Source of the DNA: an uncultured bacterium
GTDB lineage: Bacteria > Verrucomicrobiota > Lentisphaeria > Victivallales > UBA1829
Assembly (NCBI GenBank): GCA_949297765.1
Contig: CASFTV010000027.1
Span: 1 to 64,000 of the forward strand
Direction: 5' to 3'
DNA length: 64,000 nucleotides
Both the position numbers and the translations under genes were made by a program. This document shows, piece by piece, positions 57,879 through 64,000 of this stretch; the stretch's first letter is position 1; each line of letters begins with the position of its first letter. A model generated the notes under the pieces. The model searched no databases, had not been told where the DNA came from, and saw nothing but the letters and a program-made list of their open reading frames with translations.

Positions 57879-58871
57879 TTATGCGGTCGGCGGAACGATC
57901 AGACGCGGATTGACAAATACTCTGGACCGCTCATCCTGCGGGTGCTCCCCGTGGATCTGATGGAACAATTCCCGGCAGGCATACTCCGCAAGAACCTCGT
58001 CCCCGAGATCCACCGACGCCGGCCGAGGCTCAAGACCGACAAGAAACGCCGGCGAATGATTCCCGAACACCACACGGGGAAAAGATCTCTCCCGATAAGA
58101 CCGGTGAAGCGCCTGATACAATACCGCGGCCGGATAGCTTTCCGGACAGAACAATCCGTCAAATCCGTTGAACAGTTTCCTGCGGCCGAACTCTGAAAAG
58201 CAGTTCTCCAGCGCCTCGAACCCGACCGTTTCCAGACACGGCATCTCCAGCGGAATTTCCGCACAGGGAATTTTCTGCGCAAAGAACTCGAACCGGAATC
58301 CTTCGCATCGCGCCGCAACCCCCGGATTGGCACAGGGAATTTCCAGGCATGCGGATTTTCTGCATCCTTCCCGGATCAGATAACGGGCCGCAAGACGTCC
58401 CGCAAGCTCATTGCCCATCAATACATCCGTGTAACCGTTTTCCCGGATCCGGCTGTTGATCCAGACATGCGGTATTTTCCGGAGAACCGTTTCCAGCTCC
58501 GCCCCGACCTCGGAAAATCCATGGATCAGAAGGCCGTCGATTTCATTCCGGCTGTAAAAAAGCTCCAGCCGGGAGGCCGGAAGATTCGCCGGAAGAAGAA
58601 TCAGTTTCCAGTCCGCCCCAAAAATCCGCAGAAAGACTTTCACTTTCTCCAGAAAATTCCACGGATAGAGCGGGGTGTGGGAAAGAAGAAGACCGATGCT
58701 GCCGCATCTCTGTTTCCGTTTCCCGCGCCGTTCCCCCGGATGCTGTTCCACAATCCGGTAAATCCGGCGGCAGGTTTCTTCGCTCATTCCCTGCTGTCCG
58801 TTCAGGGCGCGCGAAACGGTCGCCGGAGAGACTCCGGCCAGACGGGCAATTTCCCGAACCGTCAGCTTCAT
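57879..58871 (-). CDS. LacI-family repressor of the divergent glycan operon
   Basis: A 330-residue LacI/GalR-type protein: the N-terminal HTH LTVREIARLAGVSPATVSRALNG (2-24), a hinge region, and a periplasmic-binding-like sensor domain (LLLSHTPLYPWNFLEKV ... IDGLLIHGFSE ... GRLAARYLIREGCRKSACLEIPC ... GFDGLFCPESYPAAVLYQAL). It is divergent from the FAD oxidoreductase/MFS/BNR operon. A perfect palindrome inside its own promoter (58905-58925) is the likely operator, implying autorepression and possibly control of the operon. AAGGAGA precedes the ATG. Confidence 0.93.
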   Translation of the reverse strand: MKLTVREIARLAGVSPATVSRALNGQQGMSEETCRRIYRIVEQHPGERRGKRKQRCGSIGLLLSHTPLYPWNFLEKVKVFLRIFGADWKLILLPANLPASRLELFYSRNEIDGLLIHGFSEVGAELETVLRKIPHVWINSRIRENGYTDVLMGNELAGRLAARYLIREGCRKSACLEIPCANPGVAARCEGFRFEFFAQKIPCAEIPLEMPCLETVGFEALENCFSEFGRRKLFNGFDGLFCPESYPAAVLYQALHRSYRERSFPRVVFGNHSPAFLVGLEPRPASVDLGDEVLAEYACRELFHQIHGEHPQDERSRVFVNPRLIVPPTA

Positions 58872-58898
58872 CGTTCATCTCCTTGTTTCAACGGGGAA

Positions 58899-58927
58899 AA
58901 TATAGAAATGTTTACGAAACATTTCAA
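58899..58927 (-). promoter_or_regulatory. lacI-type gene promoter and 21-bp palindromic operator
   Basis: On the minus strand, TTGAAA (58927-58922), 17 bp, TATATT (58904-58899). A perfect inverted repeat with half-site GAAATGTTT and a 3-bp centre spans 58905-58925, filling the spacer and entering the -35. A bound repressor would block polymerase here. It is also 33 bp upstream of the -35 of the divergent operon. Confidence 0.75.
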
Positions 58928-58957
58928 ACGATTTTAAGAAAAATTTTTATAAATTTC

Positions 58958-58986
58958 TTGATTCCCTTTTTCGTTTCTTCTATATT
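58958..58986 (+). promoter_or_regulatory. Promoter of the FAD-MFS-BNR operon (TTGATT-17-TATATT)
   Basis: TTGATT (58958-58963), 17 bp, TATATT (58981-58986), 40 bp before the ATG at 59026. A GAAAGGAG ribosome site follows. Confidence 0.65.
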
Positions 58987-59025
58987 TCCGGTAAAGCAAA
59001 TCAGAAAGGAGCGGGAAAAGAGCAG

Positions 59026-60765
59026 ATGGTTGTTGCAGATCGGAATCTGAGCTTTGATGTAGTTGTTGTGGGAGGGGGGATCGCCGGACTCTGTGCCGCG
59101 GTCGCCGCGGCGCGGCACGGAGCGAAAACAGGGATCATTCAGGACCGTCCCATGCTCGGCGGAAACGCCTCCAGCGAAATCCGGATGTGGATCTACAATG
59201 CGCGCGGGGAAAACCGCAAGGAAACCGGACTGCTGGAAGAACTCCAGCTTGACAACATTTTCTACAATCCGGCCATGAAATATACGCTCTGGGACTACGC
59301 GATGTACTCGTTTGTCAAAGCGGAAAAGAATCTCACGCTTCTGCTGAACACCGCCGTGGAATCCTGCACCACATCCGGGGATGTCATTACCGGAATCTGC
59401 GGCTGGAATCTGATTGAATACGTCCGGTATCATATTACGGGGAAGATTTTCATCGACTGTTCCGGCGACGGCATTCTGCGTCTTTCCGGCGCGGCCGCCC
59501 GCCGCGGGCGCGAAGCGAAAAATGAGTTCGGCGAATCTTATGCGCCGGATCGGGCCGACAACTGTACGCTGAGCAGTTCCATCGTAATGCAGCTGCGCAG
59601 ATCCGGAGAGGCGGATCGTCCGTTCCGCGTTCCGGCATGGGCGTATGTCTTCACCGATGAAACGATCCCGCCCCGGAGCCTGCATCCGGAAGGAAACAAT
59701 TTCTGGTGGGTCTCGTTCGGCGGCGTCAAAGACACCTGGTGGGTCTCGTTCGGCGGCGTCAAAGACACGCTGCATGACGCGGAGGAGATCCGGGAGGAGC
59801 TGTTCAAGATCGCCTACGGCGCATGGGCGTACATCAAAAACCATCCGGACGGACGGGGAAAGGGATGGACTCTCGACTGGATCGGCAGTCTGCCGGGAAA
59901 ACGGGAGAGCTGGCGCTTCGAGGGCGACCATATCCTCACGCAGTGCGACATCGAAGCCGGAGGAATTTTTCCCGACACCGTCGCACACGGCGGATGGAAT
60001 ATGGATGAACACATGCCCGAAGCATTTTATTTCAAAGGGAAACCCTCGATTCTGCATCCGACGCCGTCGCCGTTCGGGATTCCGTACCGGAGCCTCTATT
60101 CCCGCAACATCCGCAATCTGCTGTTCGCGGGACGCCAGATTTCCGCCTCGCACATGGCGCAGAGTTCGATCCGGGTCATGGGAACGTGCGCGGTGACAGG
60201 ACAGGCGGCGGGGACCGCCGCCGCTCTGGCGGTCAAATACGGAACGTTCCCGCGGGAGGTCGGATCGGCGCATCTTGCGGAACTGCGGGAAACGCTGCTG
60301 GAGGACGATCAGTTCATTCCGGGCCTCCGCCGGACGCCGTCGCCTCTCTCGCTCCTCGGGACCCCCTCCCACGAGACGCTCCGCGACGGGATGGACCGCG
60401 ACTGGGACGACGGATCTCACGGAATCACGCTTGCGCCGGGAGACTCCTGCGGATACTCGTTCAGCGAACCCGTGGAGATTTCCGGAATCCGCATCGTCTT
60501 CGACAGCGACCTTTCGGACAACAAACGTCTCTCCTGCGAGGAGGGTCGGCCGGCGCGGGAGATGCCGGGATGCCTGTTCCGCCGCTACCGGGTCGAAATT
60601 CAGAACGGGGACGGCGCATGGGTCACGGTCCGGGAGGAGACGGAAAACCGTCATCGCCTGGTCCGGATGCACTGGCCGCCGGTCACGGCGCGAGCGATCC
60701 GGATTCTTCCCCTTGAAGCATGGGGAGGAAACGGGGGACGCATCTTTTCCGTGGATGTTCTCTGA
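59026..60765 (+). CDS. FAD-dependent oxidoreductase with an 11-residue tandem duplication
   Basis: A 579-residue flavoprotein of the FAD_oxidored (PF12831) type. The N-terminal GGGIAGLCAAVAAARHGAKTGIIQDRPMLGGNASSEIRMW binds FAD; near residue 365 NLLFAGRQISASHMAQSSIRVMGTCAVTGQAAGTAAALA closes the FAD site. A beta-rich C-terminal domain (about 440-579) resembles a discoidin-like carbohydrate-binding fold. At residues 227-248, WWVSFGGVKDT occurs twice in succession from an exact in-frame 33-bp duplication (59704-59736, 59737-59769). No signal peptide. First gene of an operon with a transporter and BNR protein. Reaction unknown; oxidation of a sugar or glycoside is plausible. Confidence 0.87.
   Translation: MVVADRNLSFDVVVVGGGIAGLCAAVAAARHGAKTGIIQDRPMLGGNASSEIRMWIYNARGENRKETGLLEELQLDNIFYNPAMKYTLWDYAMYSFVKAEKNLTLLLNTAVESCTTSGDVITGICGWNLIEYVRYHITGKIFIDCSGDGILRLSGAAARRGREAKNEFGESYAPDRADNCTLSSSIVMQLRRSGEADRPFRVPAWAYVFTDETIPPRSLHPEGNNFWWVSFGGVKDTWWVSFGGVKDTLHDAEEIREELFKIAYGAWAYIKNHPDGRGKGWTLDWIGSLPGKRESWRFEGDHILTQCDIEAGGIFPDTVAHGGWNMDEHMPEAFYFKGKPSILHPTPSPFGIPYRSLYSRNIRNLLFAGRQISASHMAQSSIRVMGTCAVTGQAAGTAAALAVKYGTFPREVGSAHLAELRETLLEDDQFIPGLRRTPSPLSLLGTPSHETLRDGMDRDWDDGSHGITLAPGDSCGYSFSEPVEISGIRIVFDSDLSDNKRLSCEEGRPAREMPGCLFRRYRVEIQNGDGAWVTVREETENRHRLVRMHWPPVTARAIRILPLEAWGGNGGRIFSVDVL
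59704..59769 (+). repeat. In-frame 33-bp tandem duplication inside the FAD oxidoreductase gene
   Basis: Two 33-bp units (59704-59736 and 59737-59769) match at 32 of 33 positions; only the last base differs. They encode WWVSFGGVKDT twice. The near identity indicates a recent event or an assembly artefact. Confidence 0.9.
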
Positions 60766-60777
60766 GTCTGGTTCGAT

Positions 60778-62100
60778 ATGATTCCGGCATCTCCAGAGGA
60801 ACCCGGCCGCGGGCGGATCCGGATTGCGGATTTCCAGCGAATCCGGCGGATGCTTGCGTACGCGTCAACATGGTTCGGCTGCACGGCGGATCTTCTGCTG
60901 GACAGCAGCGCGATCCTCATTTTGTATATGAGCCGTCTGGGGGGATCGGCGTCGCTGATTCTTCTTGCGGGCGGCATCAGCAGTCTGGTCACGATGTTTC
61001 TGCAGATTCCCGCGGGATCAATCGTCGACCGTCTCGGAGCGAAACGGGGAATCTTTCTTTCCTGCGGGATCGTGATGGGATCCTTTTTTCTGATTGCGTC
61101 CGCACCGTTCTGGGGAAGCGCGGGCAACGCAGCGGTGATCGCGGGAGTGGGATTTCATGCGGTTTCGAAAGCGCTGTGGAATGTTTCGTGGTATCTGATT
61201 CTCGGCGGCATTCTGCGTCCGCGCGAACGGGGAATGTTTCTCGGGACCATGCGGTTTTCCTATTATCTGCTGAATGCGGTTGTTTTTTTCCTGCTGGGAG
61301 TGGCGCTGAAATCCATTTCGTCGATTGAATTTCTTCAGGCGGTTTTTGTCGGAGTCGGACTGCTCTCGATCGGGAGGATTCTTGCGATTGCCGGGATCAG
61401 GCTGAATGTCCGCTCGTCCGGGACGCCGCCGAAACGGCCTCTGAAGGAGGCGTTCATGATCTCGCTTTCCAACAGTTCTCTTGTCGGAGCGGCGATCTAT
61501 ACGGCGCTGGTGAGTTTTGCGTTTGCCCCGGTCCTGCAGCTTGCGCTGATCTACTTCAAGAACACCATGAAATTCGATGGCGGAAGTGTTCAGCTGATCT
61601 CCTCCGTCGGGCTGGCGGGGAACATCTGCGCGGCGCTGGTGTACGGGAAACTGCTGAAGATCTTCGGGATGCGGTTCTTTCAAATTGCCATGCACCTTTC
61701 CTTTCTGGTCGTGTGCGTGGGATTTTCGCTCTGCTCGCCGGGAATGCCGGCGGAGGCAACGCTGTGCAGCGGACTTTTCTTCTGCGCCTGCTTTGCATTT
61801 ACCTGTTTCGGATGTAATGTATCCCGGGAGATGCTGGCGCTGGCGCGGCCGGGAAACGAATCCATGGCGACCTCGTTCAGTCTGACGTATCAGATGTTCG
61901 GGACAGCGGCGGGCAGACTTGCCGGTTCGCAGTTGCTGGGATGCGGCTGTCTGAGTTCCTCCTGGGTGCTGGCGGGACATCGTGTGACGGCGTCTCAGAC
62001 CCTGTTCCTCTGCTGCGGCGCGCTGCTGTTTTTCCTTCTGATTCTGCTGCCGCTCCTTCCGAGCGTGGTGCCGAAACACAACGATTATTATAAACCGTAA
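60778..62100 (+). CDS. MFS transporter, probably sugar uptake
   Basis: A 440-residue major facilitator protein with about twelve membrane segments and the loop 2-3 type motif GSIVDRLGAKRGIF. It is 12 bp after the FAD oxidoreductase and 19 bp before the BNR gene. Because both neighbours lack signal peptides, the transporter probably imports the oligosaccharide or glycoside they process. Substrate unknown; export is not excluded. Confidence 0.88.
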   Translation: MIPASPEEPGRGRIRIADFQRIRRMLAYASTWFGCTADLLLDSSAILILYMSRLGGSASLILLAGGISSLVTMFLQIPAGSIVDRLGAKRGIFLSCGIVMGSFFLIASAPFWGSAGNAAVIAGVGFHAVSKALWNVSWYLILGGILRPRERGMFLGTMRFSYYLLNAVVFFLLGVALKSISSIEFLQAVFVGVGLLSIGRILAIAGIRLNVRSSGTPPKRPLKEAFMISLSNSSLVGAAIYTALVSFAFAPVLQLALIYFKNTMKFDGGSVQLISSVGLAGNICAALVYGKLLKIFGMRFFQIAMHLSFLVVCVGFSLCSPGMPAEATLCSGLFFCACFAFTCFGCNVSREMLALARPGNESMATSFSLTYQMFGTAAGRLAGSQLLGCGCLSSSWVLAGHRVTASQTLFLCCGALLFFLLILLPLLPSVVPKHNDYYKP

Positions 62101-62119
62101 TCAAACAGGGGTGAAATGT

Positions 62120-63931
62120 ATGAGAGAAGCTGTCAGGAAATCCACGTTTGAAAAGATCCGGGAACCGCAGATTGTCGGCAATCCCGGCACGCCGGCGCAC
62201 ATTGATCTGGTCAAACTCGACAGCGGAGAGATCCGCCACTACGGAATTCATATTTTCGAACACGAGAACGGATCCAAAGAGTTTGAGTTCGTCATGAAGC
62301 AGAGCTTCGACTACGGACTGAGCTGGGAGGAAACTCCGATCCGCACCGACCATCCGGGTCCTTCGGTCAAAAGTCCGTGGTCCGGCGATTTTCTCGTCCT
62401 GCGCACGGTTGTTCTTCCGACCTACAAGGATCTGAGCATCTCCCCAAGCCGGATCTATCCCGCGGTACAGAACATCACGGAGAACGGCATCTGGTGTTTC
62501 CGGTCTGCGAACGGACCGGACGGACCGTTTGAAAAAACCCGCATCCGGGAAGATCTTCCGCATATTCAGCGTCTGCCGCTCCCGCTGAAACAGAAAAAGC
62601 GCTGGATCGTTCCCGGAGAAGAGTGGATCGGAAAGATCCAGCATCCGGTCGTCCTCTTTTCGGACGACGACGGAGTCTCATGGAAGAAACTTGTTCTTCC
62701 TCCGGTTCCGCGGATGGAAAAAATCGAGTGGCCGCACAAGGGAATGCGCTGGTCGCAGTGCGGCTGCGAGCCGGTCATAGCGGAACTTCCGGACGGACGG
62801 CTTCAGATGCTGGTCCGGACCTCCGCCGATTTTCACTATCAGAGTTTCTCGAATGACTGCGGGGAAACCTGGAGTGCGATGGAACGGTCGCCGTTTTACA
62901 GTGTCGCGACCATGCCGAATCTTGTGACTCTTTCCGACGGACGGCTTCTGGCGGTCTGGAACAATACAACTCCTCTGGCGGAGTTTGACCAGAGGACCTC
63001 TCCGGACTGCACCGACGATCTGGTGAAAGGCATCTGGGAGGATGTCTTCACCAATCGGGACGCCCTGCATGCCGCGATCTCCGAAGATTGCGGGCGCACC
63101 TGGATCGGATTCCGGGAAATCGCGCTGAATCCGCTTCGGAACGCCGTCGATTTCCGGACCGCCGGAGGATATTACGCGCTGCATGACAAGAGCGTCCATC
63201 AGAATCAGGTGCTCGAACTGCCGGACAATAAAGTTCTGGTTTCGTATGGACAGCATCCGGTCTGTCAGGCGCTGATGATTTTCGATCTTGATTTCCTCTA
63301 TGCGGACGGGCGCAGGGAGGATTTCCGTTCCGGACTCGAAGCGTGGTCGGTGCATCAGTATTTCAAGGGACACATCGGCGGATTCCGGTGGGCCGGCCAT
63401 TGCGCATGGAACCGGCGGGCGGGCGCGCGGCTGATGCCGTCGCCGGACAATTCTCCGAGGGAATCGCTGCTGATCGGATGTCATCCCGATCCGGATCTCT
63501 ACTCCAGCCGCGAAGGCGCCGTCTGGAACTTCCCCGCGGCCGCAGACGGGGAAATCTCGCTCGACATGACTCTGCGCAGCGGGACAAAAGGCCTGCAGGC
63601 CGCACTCTGTGACCGCTGGATCAATCCCAGTGATCCGCTGGCCGGTTACTATGCCGGATTTGTCCTGCGGATCGATGGAGACGGGCGCATCGGAGAAACG
63701 CCCGCCTTCGCCCCCGGACAGACCGGAACGCTCCATTTGACCTTCTCTCTGGCAGAGAAGAAACTGGTCTGGAAGGCTCCTCTCGGAAGCGCATCCGTCC
63801 CGCTGACGGGGAAAATCACCGGGCAGCTCAGCTATCTGCATCTGCAGTCGCCCGCCGAAGAGGCCGACTATGCCGGGGTCATGATCGACTCCGTGGAAAT
63901 GCGGAAAGGAAAACCGGGAACCCCGTGCTGA
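62120..63931 (+). CDS. Intracellular BNR-repeat sialidase-like protein
   Basis: A 603-residue six-bladed-propeller-type protein. Four Asp-box repeats (S-x-D-x-G-x-x-W) lie near residues 62 (SFDYGLSW), 181 (SDDDGVSW), 244 (SNDCGETW) and 321 (SEDCGRTW). CEPVIAELPDGRLQMLVRT and LSDGRLLAVWNN are typical of the neuraminidase group. A C-terminal part (about 395-603) looks like a concanavalin-type beta domain. No signal peptide. It may be an exo-sialidase or a hydrolase of another acidic or deoxy sugar; the Arg triad cannot be confirmed by eye. The ATG at 62120 is preferred over a GTG nine bases upstream, since AGGGGTG overlaps the GTG. Confidence 0.85.
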   Translation: MREAVRKSTFEKIREPQIVGNPGTPAHIDLVKLDSGEIRHYGIHIFEHENGSKEFEFVMKQSFDYGLSWEETPIRTDHPGPSVKSPWSGDFLVLRTVVLPTYKDLSISPSRIYPAVQNITENGIWCFRSANGPDGPFEKTRIREDLPHIQRLPLPLKQKKRWIVPGEEWIGKIQHPVVLFSDDDGVSWKKLVLPPVPRMEKIEWPHKGMRWSQCGCEPVIAELPDGRLQMLVRTSADFHYQSFSNDCGETWSAMERSPFYSVATMPNLVTLSDGRLLAVWNNTTPLAEFDQRTSPDCTDDLVKGIWEDVFTNRDALHAAISEDCGRTWIGFREIALNPLRNAVDFRTAGGYYALHDKSVHQNQVLELPDNKVLVSYGQHPVCQALMIFDLDFLYADGRREDFRSGLEAWSVHQYFKGHIGGFRWAGHCAWNRRAGARLMPSPDNSPRESLLIGCHPDPDLYSSREGAVWNFPAAADGEISLDMTLRSGTKGLQAALCDRWINPSDPLAGYYAGFVLRIDGDGRIGETPAFAPGQTGTLHLTFSLAEKKLVWKAPLGSASVPLTGKITGQLSYLHLQSPAEEADYAGVMIDSVEMRKGKPGTPC

Positions 63932-64000
63932 GGATTCTCCGAACATGCCTTCCGGAAAAAGGAAACAGAAAGAAAAGAACGGGATTTCGTGTCCTGCCCC

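Noticed and set aside
58924-60672. 582-codon minus-strand frame opposite the FAD oxidoreductase
   Set aside because: It reads through the repressor operator and is antisense to a well supported flavoprotein gene.
63981-64000. Possible third copy of the four-hairpin repeat at the window edge (GGATTTCGTG at 63982-63991)
   Set aside because: Only about ten bases match, and the following bases do not form the first hairpin; too short to call.

Overview
The window looks like a chromosomal segment from a PVC-superphylum bacterium, most likely Lentisphaerota (Victivallis-like gut anaerobe). This assignment is inferred. It rests on pseudopilins with a C-terminal H-X9-DG motif, an EF-Tu whose switch I lacks the usual RGITIN core, a bacterial V-type ATPase operon of the E-DUF2764-A-B-D-I-K type, rubrerythrin, and many carbohydrate-active and LacI/GntR/AraC-type genes. 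The DNA is GC-rich, so almost every real gene is shadowed by long open frames on the other strand; those are left out.

Layout. 1-5.3 kb: end of an unknown gene, D-lactate dehydrogenase, an AraC regulator divergent from a GH130 mannosylglucose phosphorylase, and a DUF4091/GH123-like protein. 5.5-9.9 kb (minus strand): rpsB-tsf, rubrerythrin, a TSCPD protein and a GMP synthase whose glutaminase half is collapsed. 10.2-17.6 kb: complete V-ATPase operon (plus strand). 17.7-20.1 kb: glmM and a GlmU-like acetyltransferase (minus strand). 20.2-23.3 kb: CBM9-like protein, lipoprotein, membrane protein and radical SAM/SPASM protein. 23.4-28.0 kb (minus strand): MATE, HAD, CYTH, Nudix, a small membrane protein and a flavoprotein.

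28.2-48.2 kb is the core translation/transcription region, all on the minus strand. Read in transcription order it holds two tRNA-Leu, tRNA-Thr, tuf, rpmG, tRNA-Trp, secE, nusG, rplK-A-J-L, rpoB-C, rpsL, rpsG, fusA, rpsJ, rplC-D-W-B and rpsS. It stops at a strong terminator after rpsS, so the S10 cluster is split there. 48.3-57.8 kb: sialate O-acetylesterase-like protein, a Memo-AMMECR1 fusion, two tandem Hsp20 genes behind a sigma-54-type promoter, a small HTH protein, two pseudopilins, Gfo/Idh/MocA and GntR divergent genes, and tRNA-Lys. 57.9-63.9 kb: a LacI-type repressor divergent from a three-gene operon (FAD oxidoreductase, MFS transporter, intracellular BNR/sialidase-like protein) that looks like an uncharacterised glycan-use system.

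The strongest unusual signals are: (1) a 91-bp element of four successive hairpins, present twice, each copy 7-8 nt after a stop codon, whose copies differ only in loops or by a compensatory pair; (2) a -24/-12 promoter with two upstream 18-bp direct repeats in front of the Hsp20 operon; (3) a GMP synthase without glutaminase catalytic residues; (4) a perfect 21-bp palindrome filling the spacer of the lacI-type promoter; (5) divergent EF-Tu switch I and an Asn at the RpoB rifampicin-site position 526. Nine independent promoters share the -10 hexamer TATATT.
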